Shown here one piece after another: positions 1 to 10,659 of a stretch of 64,000 bases of DNA. The notes under the pieces were generated by a model. It was not told where the DNA came from, made no database searches, and worked only from the letters and a program-made list of their open reading frames with translations. The DNA is from Stemphylium vesicarium (lineage: Eukaryota; Ascomycota; Dothideomycetes; Pleosporales; Pleosporaceae), in NCBI GenBank assembly GCA_004380135.1, contig QXCR01000101.1, positions 49,017 to 113,016 on the forward strand, given 5' to 3'. The first letter of the stretch is position 1; every line of letters begins with the position of its first letter. A program made the position numbers and the translations under genes.

Positions 1-2592
1 GTCGAAGCCGGTACCGCCGCAGCGTTCGTAGGGGCCTGCGGTTGTGGCGCCGGGGGCAGGGGACGCAGCGGGGGCGGACGCAGCGGGGGCGGATGGGGTT
101 GAGGATTGCGCTGGGGAGGAGGCGATGGGGGTGGTTGATGAGGCGGGGGATGCGGACTCTACGGGGGCGGCGGACGAAGCTGGTGCAGCGGTAGGAACCG
201 CAGGGGATGCGGTACCGATGGGCGCAGACGCAGCGGATGAGATGGCAACAGGAGCAGCAGAGCTGACGTCCTCAGGAACCGCCGGAGTGCTAGGCTTAGC
301 ATCGCCGCCACCACCAAGCGCAAGGATACGCTCAGCAGCCGCCTCGGCAGCAACCATGACGATAGCCTGCGTGTTTCCAGTGGGGAGATCCGGGTGAATG
401 GACGCGTCAACAACGAACAGGTTGTCGGTGCCGTAGACCTTTGTGTCGGTATCGACGACAACGCCGGCGTCGCCCTTTGTTCCCATCTTGGCGGTGCCGA
501 CGTAGTGGCTTCCCGTCTTGAAAGACTTGATCAGATCGGCGCCGGTGACGTTGGTGACGCCGGTGGGGGCGATGAGAGACAGGGTTGAGTTTCCGCCCTG
601 CGTCATGGCGATCAGGCGGTCCATCATCATGGTGATGGCCTCGGTGTCGACATCGGACGTCATGTGCGGGTCGGTGCCGAAGGTGGTGGCGCCGTCGGCC
701 GTGATACCAAGGCTACCGACGGACTTTAAGCCGTGGGTGATGTAGACCTTCATCTGAACGGTGTCGTCTTCAGGCGCATTGCAAGTACCCTGGAAGAAGA
801 TTTCGCTGCCGTCGGTGGTGTTGACAGATGACCACCAGTTCAGGCGCTGGCCGGACTGAGCGAGCATACCAGAGCCCTTGGCGAACAGGTCGATGGTAGT
901 TTGGTTGGGGGTGATGAGCGACTCCTTATCAGTTCCGGCAAGAGGAGAGCTTGTCTTGAACTTGACGGTGAAGATGGGGTGGTCCTTGATCTCGGCGCCT
1001 ACTGGAAGGTCAATCCAGTCAGCCTCGTCGGGAAGCTTGACGCCGCTGTTGCCGCTGGCGACGGTCTGGAGCTGCTCAGCAGGACCAATACCGGAGTTGA
1101 AAAGGATACGAGGGGTAGACATGGAACCGGCTGAAAGGACGACGCTGCCTCCGGCGTTGACGTTGTAGATGACGCGCTTGCCATCGGCAGTCTCAACCTC
1201 GACACCAGAGATAGCCGAGCCATCGCGAACAGCACGAACAACGTTGGTGTTCATCATAAGGTCGAAGTTGTCGAGGTCCTGGGCGAGAGGAAGGTAGGTC
1301 CTGACGACACCCGAGCGGAGACCGTTGGCGATGTTCCAGGTTGGGTGGCCGTAAACATCGACCTTGGCGTTGGGGTTCTTGACGAAGTCGGTCTCAGTCC
1401 ATCCTTGACCAGCGAAGAAGTTGGAGAGAACATCATAAGCACCATCGTCGTATCGGACGCCATCCTCAGAACCGTAGGTCTGTCCGGGGTTGCGCTCGTA
1501 GAGACGGTCGGCAGCGGCTGAGACATCAGCCCACTTCCAGCCCGCAGGCCACTTGTCGTCGAAGTCGCGCTCCTGGGGCTTGACGTACATCATGGCGTTG
1601 ACAGCAGTGCTACCACCGAGAAGGCAGCCTGCCATGTCGGCGGTATCGGAGCAGTAAGCAGGGCTGCCAACATCGCTAAGGTAGTAGCCGTATCCAGGAA
1701 CGTCATACATGGAAACAGTGTCGTTCCAGGTCATGACCTCAGTGTCACCTGTGAAAGCGTACGAAGGGCCACCACGCTCGATCAAGAGGACAGAAGCGCC
1801 GCTCTCCGCGAACCTCTCGGCTGCGATGATACCAGCGGCACCTCCTCCTGCGACGATGTAGTCGTATGTGGTGTTGGCAACAGTGGCGGTGGTGTTACCA
1901 ACTGGGGCAGCTGGTGCGGTCGAGTTACCTCCGGGTGTGGTGGAGTTTCCGGCGTCGGGGGTGCTGGCAACAGCGAGGGCAGCCCAGGTGTCGAAGTCGG
2001 TGCTGGTAGCGTTCGACATGGGAAGACCAAAGGCACCGAAACCAGCATCGTGGTAGTTGAGGGCAGCAGAAGTGGTGGTAGGGTCGGTCAAGGCCTTGTC
2101 TGAGTAAGCCCAACCCATGACGTTGACGCCGGGGGACTCGTAGATGACCATGCCGCTGGCTGGGTCATCGCTGATGCAGTTGGAGCACAGGAATGTGTAT
2201 GAGAAAGCAGTCTCGTTAACAAAGGTACCGTCTGGGATAGGCGACATGGTGAAGTCGCCAGTCTTCACAGCCGGGTTGGTGTAGCCAGTGGCCTCACGGA
2301 AAGACGAGATAATCTTGTCCTCGTTGGGCCAGGCAACGACGAGGAGGTTGCCCGTCATGGACTGACCCATGCTGAAACCAGCCCATCCTTCTCCATTCGT
2401 GACAGGCGCTTGAATCTGAGCAATAAAGTCGGTTGTTGGGTTCTCAGGAAGAGCGATACCGAGCTTGTAGCCCGAGGAGTGGTGAAGACCTTGGAACGTA
2501 ATACCAGTCTTCTCGTCGGTGTAAGCCGAAGAAGTCTGAGCCGCAGCGCGAAGGGCGAAAAGGGCGGTGGATAGGAGGAATGAACGAGCCAT
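1..2592 (-). CDS. Cellobiose dehydrogenase (CDH) with C-terminal CBM1, cut by the window edge
   Basis: One uninterrupted reading frame of 864 codons runs from ATG at 2592 to the window edge, so the C-terminus is missing. Order of parts: signal peptide (about residues 1-20, ending near ALRAAAQ), heme b cytochrome domain (about 21-205) with candidate axial Met in FSMGQSM and His in NYHDAGFG, a Thr/Pro/Asn linker (about 207-240), then a GMC flavin dehydrogenase domain starting with YDYIVAGGGAAG (about 243). The GMC active-site His is in GSHYVGTAKMG (about 695). An Ala/Ser/Pro linker follows, and from residue 855 the start of a fungal cellulose-binding module, YERCGGTGFD. Known for the family: secreted enzyme that oxidises cellobiose and passes electrons through the cytochrome to lytic polysaccharide monooxygenases. 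The CBM1 makes it a class II-type ascomycete CDH. No intron is needed anywhere in the visible part. Confidence 0.95.
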   Translation of the reverse strand, partial: MARSFLLSTALFALRAAAQTSSAYTDEKTGITFQGLHHSSGYKLGIALPENPTTDFIAQIQAPVTNGEGWAGFSMGQSMTGNLLVVAWPNEDKIISSFREATGYTNPAVKTGDFTMSPIPDGTFVNETAFSYTFLCSNCISDDPASGMVIYESPGVNVMGWAYSDKALTDPTTTSAALNYHDAGFGAFGLPMSNATSTDFDTWAALAVASTPDAGNSTTPGGNSTAPAAPVGNTTATVANTTYDYIVAGGGAAGIIAAERFAESGASVLLIERGGPSYAFTGDTEVMTWNDTVSMYDVPGYGYYLSDVGSPAYCSDTADMAGCLLGGSTAVNAMMYVKPQERDFDDKWPAGWKWADVSAAADRLYERNPGQTYGSEDGVRYDDGAYDVLSNFFAGQGWTETDFVKNPNAKVDVYGHPTWNIANGLRSGVVRTYLPLAQDLDNFDLMMNTNVVRAVRDGSAISGVEVETADGKRVIYNVNAGGSVVLSAGSMSTPRILFNSGIGPAEQLQTVASGNSGVKLPDEADWIDLPVGAEIKDHPIFTVKFKTSSPLAGTDKESLITPNQTTIDLFAKGSGMLAQSGQRLNWWSSVNTTDGSEIFFQGTCNAPEDDTVQMKVYITHGLKSVGSLGITADGATTFGTDPHMTSDVDTEAITMMMDRLIAMTQGGNSTLSLIAPTGVTNVTGADLIKSFKTGSHYVGTAKMGTKGDAGVVVDTDTKVYGTDNLFVVDASIHPDLPTGNTQAIVMVAAEAAAERILALGGGGDAKPSTPAVPEDVSSAAPVAISSAASAPIGTASPAVPTAAPASSAAPVESASPASSTTPIASSPAQSSTPSAPAASAPAASPAPGATTAGPYERCGGTGFD

Positions 2593-3918
2593 GTCTGCGG
2601 TTGAAAGTAAAGTACAGAGAGGAAAAATTGTGTGGCACTGCCTACAAAAAAGAGCGTGAAGCCGTCAAGGCTGTAAAGAATGACCAGAAAGCAACGTTCA
2701 AGGGAACGAGCAAAGAAAGCGAAAGAATGAATGAATGCAAGGAAGCTTGTATCGATTGTGCCACAGCAGCATGCTTCTCTATATGTAGGCTGTCTCAAAG
2801 TGCGGGCCAAGCAAGCCTCAATCCGCCATGTCCTAGAAGGAAAGCCATCTCCGACCTAGTGTCCGTCAAACAAGCTCACGATGCAGCCTTGCGGTCATGT
2901 CGACCCCGGCATCTGGACTGTTGTGGTCCAGGAACATGGTCCTCGGAAGCGCTACGCATGTCAAAACGGTTCCCTGGCGTCTGCACCACTGCGGGAAGTT
3001 AATTGCATAGCGCATGACCGAGGAGGGGCCGTTGCGCAGTTCGGCAACAAATACATGTTTATTCGTTGTCTGCCATGTTTCAAGTGTGTTCGGCATATTC
3101 CTGACGTTGTGGTGGAGTCTAGCCGTTTCGAAACGAATCGCCAAGGATGAAGCCGCCATCCTTTGGAAATTGCATGTGGGCCGCTGAGCAAAACACCATC
3201 TCCCATTGATTGTTTCGAGTCGAGGGTACCTTATCTCTTGTTTGACCCGGTGGCTGCAGGAGTCAGGCTGCGTCGCAGTTTTTGCGACTCTGAAGGCGAA
3301 CGCGCAAGTCTTGATTCCATCGCCCACCGCACTGAGGACGACCTGATAGTGGAGATGAAAGGAGATGAAGAGGTGGAACGGCGTCTAGTTGACCTGATCG
3401 CAAGAAAGGTGTATCGTCGCCATCGACCGATCCCAGGGCTCTTATTCGAAAGCAGAATACATCGAGAGCGTAAAAGTTCTTACCCGGATAGTCTAGCCAC
3501 TCGGTGCAGCGCCACGGTGAATAATGGTGGGTGCGAAGGCGGTTATTGTTGTTGGTGGTGATGCCCGGGTGAAGGCGTTTCACCCAGATCCTGGTTCAGA
3601 TGACAAGTTGTCAGGCAACAACTAAGGCAGCGCTAGGTGGCTGGAGACGCCATCGCATTGACATGTAGACAGGCGCGTCAACGCGTTTGACCTGTCAAAG
3701 AAGTTGAAGCGGCGTCAAATCCGGGTGGCAATGTTTAGTAAGGAACTGAACGAGTCGAACGCGCTGATGTGTGGCGGAAAGTGGGGTAACAGAACCTCGG
3801 CCCATGGCGCCTTCAACGGGCTACCAGATGCGTGTACTATCCGGACAGGACGTCAAACTTCAACTCCACCGTGAGATATCTAATATCTTCATACTCGTAT
3901 CTTCAAGGTTAATCCAAA
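2593..3918. other. Divergent intergenic region, CDH / thiolase
   Basis: Upstream DNA of both the CDH gene (leftward) and the thiolase gene (rightward). Several open frames of 80-153 codons exist on both strands but overlap each other and show no recognisable domain. A TATAGA-like string near 2775-2782 (read on the minus strand) could serve the CDH promoter. No gene is supported. Confidence 0.5.
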
Positions 3919-5347
3919 ATGGCGCCGAAAAATGACATACCAGCTTACGTTCTCGGCGTGGGCCTTACCAAGTTCATCAAGCCCCGGCAGACACGGGCGT
4001 ATCCCGAGATGGGCTATGAAGCAGGTGTAAAAGCCATGCTCGATGCTCAAATCAATTACGATGATGTCGAGACAGGAGTAGCATGCTATTGTTATGGCGA
4101 CACGACGAGTGGCCAAAGAATCTTCTACCAGTTCGGCATGAGCAGGTTAGATATTCCACATTGGCGCTGAGGTGAAGCACTAATACGCGGGTAGCATTCC
4201 AATTTACAATACAAACAACGCGTGTGCCACCGGTTCTACAGGGCTGCACCTTGCCCGCACCCTGGTCAAGAACGGTGCTATCGATTGCGCGCTTGTCATC
4301 GGGTTCGAGCAAATGCAGCCGGGTTCGATCAAGTCTACCTGGAACGACCGACCCTCCCCTATGGGACTTTCGATGCGGATGATGGCCGACACACGTGGCA
4401 TCACAAACTCACCACCCAATGCCCAGTACTTTGCTAATGCTGGCCTGGAATATATGGAGAAGTACGGTGCAGAGGCGCGCGACTTCGCTGAGATTGCGAG
4501 GATCAGCCATGCGCACAGCCAAAAGAACCCTTATGCCCAGTTCAGAGATGTCTATACGCTTGAGCAAATCGAAAAGGCTCCCATGATTCACTTCCCATTG
4601 ACGAAGCTGCAGTGCAGCCCTACTAGCGACGGTGCCGGTGCGGCCGTCATTGTGAGCCAAAAGTTCTTGGACGCCCGACCACACCTGAAGAGTCAAGCTA
4701 TCCTCATCGCAGGTCAAGCGCTCATGACAGATTCGCCCCAGCTATACTCAAAGTCCTCGATGGATCTCGTGGGCTACGATATGACCAAGCGTGCAGCCCA
4801 GGCAGCTCTGAAGGAAGCCGGTGTGAGCGCCAAAGACGTCAAAGTCACCGAGCTCCATGACTGCTTCTCAGCAAACGAGCTCATTTTGTTGGAAGGCCTG
4901 GGCTTCAGTGAACCTGGAAAGGCCCATATGATGGTTCGCAATGGCGATATAACATATGGTGGTAAAGGCCCGATTGTGAATCCGTCCGGTGGGCTTATTA
5001 GCAAAGGCCATCCTCTCGGCGCGACTGGTCTTGCACAGTGTGCGGAGTTGACATGGCAGCTACGCGGCTGGGCAAACAACCGACTTGCTGATGGCGCCGA
5101 TGTCGCGCTGCAACATAACCTTGGCTTGGGTGGAGCCGTGGTGATTAATGTGTACAAGCGCGCAGACGGCAAAAAGAACGTCAACATGAGCGACGAAGAG
5201 ATCAAGCAAGCGAGCCAGTTCAACTACAACCCAGCTGTAGAAGCGCGCTATGTAACCAAGGAGGAAGGCGACAAGGTTAGGAGTAAGACAGTCGCCTCGG
5301 AGTACGCACTCGGTGACACACTGGAGAAGATCTCAAGTCGATTGTAG
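3919..5347 (+). CDS. Peroxisomal SCPx-type 3-ketoacyl-CoA thiolase
   Basis: Two exons, 3919-4145 and 4195-5347, joined over a 49-nt GT-AG intron, give 459 residues. The product is a thiolase-fold protein of the sterol carrier protein X type: active-site Cys in NNACATGS (C86, right after the intron) and the catalytic His motif SKGHPLGATG (H348). The C-terminus is SSRL; SRL is a good type-1 peroxisomal targeting signal, so the enzyme probably cleaves 3-ketoacyl-CoA in peroxisomal beta-oxidation of branched or long chains. Unlike animal SCPx it has no SCP2 lipid-transfer domain: after the thiolase core there is only a charged tail of about 50 residues. The start was chosen because MAPKNDIPAYVLGVGLTKF matches the usual thiolase N-terminus. 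Without the intron the frame stops at 4170. Confidence 0.93.
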
Positions 5348-5591
5348 GGTAATTTCATATTTATTCAAAGACTTTTGTACTCCATTGAATGAAAATTGAT
5401 ATCTTGGTAGCCGAGCGATCGTTATATTTCTTGGTTGGTAAGCCGCGCTAACCCTATACACATCACTGCTACCCTACATGGCGGACCCAAGGACTCCAGC
5501 AAGCATGCGCGTTCTGTTTGTATTCGTTTCTGCTCCAGAATCTCTTCTTCGCAACAATCTTCCCTCATCTAAAGGCATACATGCATTCAGC

Positions 5592-6574
5592 TCAATGCCC
5601 CATCGCAGTACCATTATGACCCTTCCTGACATCAACACACTCCCACGTCGGCTCAACACCGCGAATCTCACCAAAAGGATCATCGCACATTCCCCTCGCG
5701 CGATCATACTCCGTAGTAGCCACCACAGCATCCGTAACATTCTTCCCATAAACCTGTTCCATAAAGTCAAAAATCATGTCCTGGCCAGCGGTGACCTGGA
5801 ACCCTTAATCAGCATTTGCCACCCACAAAACAGGAAGAAAGTAAAGGGATGGGGGAGGAAGAAACTTACACCAGAGCTGGACCAAATATTCCCATCAACA
5901 ACCCACCTCGCCGGACTCCTCCACAGCACATCCTCGCCCATCGCAGTGACTAACCCCTGCGCCTCCTTATTCGTCGTCGCACTCCGTCCATCCAACACCC
6001 GAGATAGCACCAAAACCCCCGACGCCGTAAAAACGCTAAGCAAATACCTCAGCTTCGAATACTTCGTTTTGATAAACTCAACATGCGGCTTAACATCCGG
6101 GTAAATACTGCCGAGCCCCCCGGGAACAAGCAGGACCTCAATGTCGTCGGGTGCGGTATCGAGGGTGTGCGTTGGCGTCATGGGCCACCAGAAAGAAGAG
6201 TTCATCGGTCGTATTCCGGGAGCGCGGGCGAGATCCAGACGGGGTCAAGCGTAGTGGAGAGGAGGGAGAGGTTCATGCGGTAGGAGGTCGAGGCGAGGTG
6301 CTAGAGCGGGTTTAGGACGCCGATTACGTCCATGGAGTCGAAGCTTGGGTAGAGCACCATGCCCCAGTGCTTGGGGCTGGGACTGTGTGAGTATTTGTTG
6401 GGTTGCGTGTTGTGCTTTGTTTGAGGGTTGAAACGTACCGTTTGAAGATGGTGTGGTCGCGGAGTGCGCTTCGGTTCTGGCTTCAGTCGTTGGAATGGTG
6501 TTATGGTTTGGGGTTTGCAAGACAGCTGCAGCGGCTGCAGTAGCGCTGAAGACAATGGGAGAAGCGAGTCTCAT
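5592..6574 (-). pseudogene. Disrupted DJ-1/PfpI (GATase-1-like) gene with signal peptide
   Basis: Pieces of one DJ-1/PfpI-family protein lie in order on the minus strand. ATG at 6574 opens a signal-peptide-like N-terminus (MRLASPIVFSATAAAAAVL), then comes GMVLYPSFDSMDVIG near 6318-6360. The frame is broken by TAG at 6301-6303, continues open in the same frame (HLASTSYRMNLSLLSTTLDP), then stops again near 6205, where the similarity moves to another frame (MNSSFWWPMTPTHTLDTAP, then EVLLVPGGLG). A normal GT-AG intron fits at 5796-5869, and the end (stop 5592-5594) reads normally. The nucleophile elbow, usually with Cys in VCTGA/CTG, reads SVFTASG, so the expected catalytic Cys is absent. The join of the first piece (donor near 6438) does not restore frame either. 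A nonsense codon, a frameshift and a lost active residue together point to a pseudogene. Sequencing error could explain at most part of this. Confidence 0.75.
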
Positions 6575-7167
6575 TTTGCCAGTTGCAAGTCGGGCTTGGT
6601 AGAATTGGAAGTGAGGTGCAAAGTATAATAGCGGGCTGGTTTTTTATACAACAGAGCGATCAGCCTATGGATTTCTATGGCGTGAACATATCGGATCGGA
6701 TTGTACATTTCACACACCGAGTAAACCATTCCAAAGCCATTAATCCACCGCTGAGTATGTTTCCTCGACTTAGCTTGTGATCGACACGAACGTGGAGTAC
6801 GCGCCGAAGAGTGGCCGACGAATCAGAACCCAAATTGGACTACGCCCTCTAAACGAAAGTGGAGGCTCAAAGGGTCGGGTCGTTTAATGTGGAGAGGCTA
6901 AGCCCAAAAGCTTGACTTGTTACACAATTGAGAGTGTGGAGCACGCTCAAGTGGACATGTCGGAACGGATGAGAGCATCGAACCGTAACCCGATGAGCAG
7001 AAAACGAGCAAGATGGAGAATTAGCGATAAGCGCTGAGATGGTCATTGATAAACCTCGTGTTTCGCTAGGGTATTTACAGGGAGGATAAAGAGCAAATTG
7101 CACAGGAAAGACAACAAGGGAAATACGAAATCAAGTACGATACGGTTCGCGATCATTGGTTATCCTC
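6575..7167. other. Intergenic region, no gene seen
   Basis: Lies between the start of the broken DJ-1-like gene and the 3' end of the zinc-finger gene, so it would hold the former promoter of one and the terminator of the other. Only short overlapping open frames are present. Confidence 0.5.
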
Positions 7168-8391
7168 TCACCCTTCGAAATCATCGTTCAGTAGGCCAAA
7201 ATTGTCGTTCACATATCCTTCAATATCATCGTTCAGTATATCAAAGTCCTCTGCATGATGATCTAGGACACGGGGGTCGATGAATAGGGGATCCTCTGAT
7301 TGCGGATATGCTTCGGGAAAGGCCTGGTAATCGGGCTCCATTCCTTGGCGAAGGGTATGCCCAAGACTATTTGAAGTATGAGGAGCACTTGGAATAGAGT
7401 AAGTGGGAACGGAGGGACTGAGAAGCATGTTGTCGACTGAATCGTGTACGGACAAAGGCCCAGTGTGCGGCGTGAGGTAGTACTGAGACGAGCCATGGTT
7501 GTTGAAGCCTTGATTACTTGACTGCGCGCTCATGGCTGGCGCAGTCTGGCGATCGGTATTGGAGATTTGGGATGGCTCATGTGGACTTGACGGGTCCAAC
7601 GTAGGCAAAAGTTGCGAGTAGCTTTCGCGAAGGTATATAGGCTGAAACATAGTTGCAGTATGGGTTGTCGATTCTTCAACGTGAGGGACTGGCCCCGCCA
7701 TTGCAGTTGTGATGGTATCTACTGCCGTCTCTCTGTGAGAGACTGCGTTGTAGGATCTCCGTTCAACGGGCTCGGGATGCAACCATGGATGCTGTTTTCG
7801 TTCATGTTTTTGCCGTGCATCTGAACGTGCGAAAACTTTGGGACATGCAGCAAGCCGACACATGTGGGGCACCTTGCTCGCTTTCGCATGCTTGTGTTTC
7901 ACATGTCGTGCAAGATTTCCGCGTCCGTATTGTCCCGTGAATTTGGTATCGCAGATATTACAATGTAGTGAATTGTCCGTGATCGTGGATGTGGTTGGAT
8001 CATTGCGGTTGGGAAAAGGGTCCGAATGTGGAAGCGACAAGTGGGAAGGTGACGAGCCAGTCGATTGGAAGGCGTTGCCGCAACACCCCGATGTATAAGA
8101 GTGACTGCACACGAATGAAGATACGCGTTCGAGGTGGCACGAGGTATGGGAACAGACCTGACTTGGTGTTAGCTACTAGTTCTCGGATCATCGCCTAGTA
8201 CACACCTGAGCATTGGGGTTTGATCGCGGTGCTTCGTATTGGGCGGCGAGGCTTGCGCTCTCTGCTTGGCGATTGAAAGCGGCAGATGGACCCGAGGAGT
8301 GTTCTTCGTGCGAAACTGGAGCGCTGGTTGCGCCATACAGGTGACTGTCGTCAAGATGGTTCTTCTGTGCTGACATGGTGAAGGTCGGCAA
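7168..8391 (-). CDS. C2H2 zinc-finger protein, probable transcription factor
   Basis: Exons 8391-8206 and 8157-7168 join over a 48-nt intron (GTGTGT...CAG) to give 391 residues. Two fingers sit side by side in the middle: C128-x2-C131 with H147/H152 (CNICDTKF ... RHVKHKH) and C162-x4-C167 with H180/H185 (CRLAACPKVF ... KHERKQH). The rest is low-complexity, rich in Ser, Pro, Gln and His, and ends with acidic repeats (DFDILNDDIEGY, NFGLLNDDFEG) that could act as an activation region. ATG at 8391 and ATG at 8376 are both possible starts in the same frame; the longer one is listed. Target genes cannot be told from sequence. The two-finger arrangement with a final acidic tail is common in fungal regulators. 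Confidence 0.85.
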
Positions 8392-9646
8392 CCACGATGG
8401 TGTGGGAGCGATGCGAGTATGTGCTAGATAAAAGTGATGGACAAATGCAAGCCGGAGAACCGAGCTCGCTGTTTGTCCGATAAGTCAGAGCATTCAGCGG
8501 AGAATGCTCAATGATGGTGAAGAAGGGTGGTGTTCGAGGTGGGTGGACTTTATCCATGGGATGCACGGATGGAGGACGAAGGCTGTGACGTTATGCCTCC
8601 AAAGCTACAAGTACGCAGCTGGGCACTCCGACGACGTAAAATTTTGGCGATCGCATCTGTCTGCACAGCCCAGGTGCATGTGTGAGCTCTTCCACCGTTG
8701 CGCTAGCCATAGTAGTGCTGACGGTAGGCGAACGACGCCGAATTCCAAGCTGGGTCACATCAAAAGCCCATGGCATCCGCAGGGCATCCGCAGGGCATCC
8801 GTGTAGTGGAGCCCTGACTTGCCCCAGTACGAGAGCACTTGAGCCAAAACCATTGTCGAGTCGCATAATTCCCGGAGCAAAGCTACGCGCAGGAGCCAAG
8901 CACACCAGGCGTCGTCTGAGGCCAGCTCCAGACACCTCAGCCTGATGACCCCAGCACTGGTTCCTCGCCCACCATGTGCGTCATGGTGCAGTCAAACTGC
9001 CGGTGCGTTGATGCTCTGCTACAACATGCGCACGCATTGGATCTACCAGATTGTCTTATGCCGAGTTTCCACCCATCCCTTGTGTGCTCAATGTTTGAGG
9101 AAGCGACGCGCTAGAATAGCGGGCGAGGCAGCGATGAGGGGGGGGGCGCAGAGGGCGCAGCGGGGAGGACAGTGGCGAACATCCGACAGAAGGTGGACTA
9201 GAGGTATCTATCGTTGATGTGAATTTCGAGGGCGCACGCACCATTTGGCGGTTCCTTGCAGGAGCACGAGCATAGCGCAACTCTTTGGATGACGTACGTC
9301 GTGCGGTTTTCTTGACCACGGGGCTCGATCCAACTGCTCTCCGTTCTGATAAATGCATAATGGAGAATGAATGCCAAAGTCTCGACGCATCCGCTCTGGT
9401 TATAGCTGAGGGGAGTTCGAGTGCAACAAACAACCTGCTTGACAACAGAGATCATGTGACGGGATGGCGGGGTACAACGCTCGCTTCTGTACTCAAAGGC
9501 GCGCTTAGAGGTCCTCATTGTTTCATTGAGCTCTTGGCCTGCAGGAGGATTTTCGTACGTGGCACGAGTCAAGTCGTGTTCGCACTTATCGCATAGTGCA
9601 GGTTCACCTAACGGTGTGAAATCAAGCCGACGGATGACGAGCGTAG
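8392..9646. other. Intergenic region, no convincing gene
   Basis: Contains upstream DNA of the zinc-finger gene. Open frames up to 129 codons (for example 9056-9445, minus) are Arg/Ser/Pro-rich, overlap other frames and lack any domain. A short tandem repeat at 8772-8801 is listed separately. A G-run occurs near 9138. Confidence 0.5.
8772..8801. repeat. 11-bp tandem repeat, almost three copies
   Basis: The unit GGCATCCGCAG is repeated head to tail, the third copy incomplete (GGCATCCG). It is a local slippage-type repeat in non-coding DNA. Confidence 0.8.
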
Positions 9647-10659
9647 TTAGAGCTTGCCCCTATCGTTGCTGTGACCTGTCAGGGCCAGGTACCATTTGAC
9701 GCCGCACATTTCAATCCAGCCCTGTCCACATATGTCGGCTTTCCGCGCTCTTTCTAGAATAGCATCGAGATGCTCCTTGCCTTTGACGCCCACAGTGATG
9801 GAAACGAGGCCCTCTGGTTGCGCTTCTTCTCCCGGGGTAAAGCCCAAACGTGCATTTGTAAAGGCCAACAAGTCTCGGCTTCGGATCACGCCAAAGGTTT
9901 CCTCCCACGCTCGTGCGGCCGCTTCGTGGCCAATGTCGCCAGGCTGCAGGCGCAACACACAGCCTTCCAGCGTGAGATGAGCCGTCTGCTCCATAGCGCG
10001 GGTATATCTCTCGACATCCGGGCCGCACGCGTGCCATGGCGAGAAGCGAGTTCGTACAGGCGTCGGGTTGTTCGGCCCAGGTACGTGGGAATCGAGTTCA
10101 GGCATCATGCCGCCTATACTGCCCGTCAGCCACTACGCTTGCGCCTGCCACGAAAGTTGACCAAGTAGTGAACGTACCCTTGAAACCTTTTGGGTGGTAT
10201 TGGATGCACACCGAATCTTCATACTCATGTTCGAAGATGACCTTGGCCAAGTCGTTCGCCTGAATATGTTCGCGCCGCTTCTTCGCATCCTCGGTCTGCA
10301 TAATAACCATGTATCCGCCATCGCCACGCTTCTCGAGCAACCTCCCGGCTGTCGTACCTGCCTTGGTTGGTGAGACGACCTCGATGAAGTCGCCGCCAAT
10401 AGGGACTACAGTTTAGTCAGTTGACCAAGCTCTAAAGACAGGGGGCGACACCCACTCAGGAAGTTTTCAAGCCCCCATTGTCCGACAGCAGGGTCCTCAA
10501 ACACGACTTGGGTGCCAAGGACGTATGTCTGGTACTACTATCAGCCTTGTAGACGCGCATCTACAGCAATCATCCTACGAGCAATTGCTTCGCCTTCTCG
10601 CGATCATTTGCGACTAGCGCGATCTGGCGTAGACGCGTCGGCGCGGGACCCAGCTTCAT
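9647..10659 (-). CDS. Glyoxalase-like (VOC fold) domain protein
   Basis: Four exons, 10659-10579, 10534-10456, 10405-10178 and 10113-9647, with introns of 44, 50 and 64 nt, give 284 residues; all joins keep frame. The protein starts MKLGPAPTRLRQIALVAND, a typical first beta strand of a VOC module, followed by FEDPAVGQWGLENF, PIGGDFIEVVSP, GGYMVIMQT and QYHPKGFKGGMMPELDSH. A second module-like half contains GCVLRLQPGD and LLAFTNARLGF. This matches the fungal glyoxalase-like family (Glyoxalase_3 type). Substrate and metal use cannot be read from the sequence; it is probably a cytosolic enzyme of small-molecule metabolism. No signal peptide. Only the spliced reading joins the conserved blocks; unspliced frames stop within each intron. 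Confidence 0.9.

Noticed and set aside
2866..3327. 153-codon frame upstream of CDH
   Set aside because: Overlaps three other frames of similar length on both strands, with unremarkable composition.
4774..5223. 149-codon frame on the minus strand
   Set aside because: It is antisense to the thiolase gene and arises from that gene's codon bias; no domain.
9056..9445. 129-codon Arg/Ser/Pro-rich frame
   Set aside because: Composition follows local base content; no homology features or start context.
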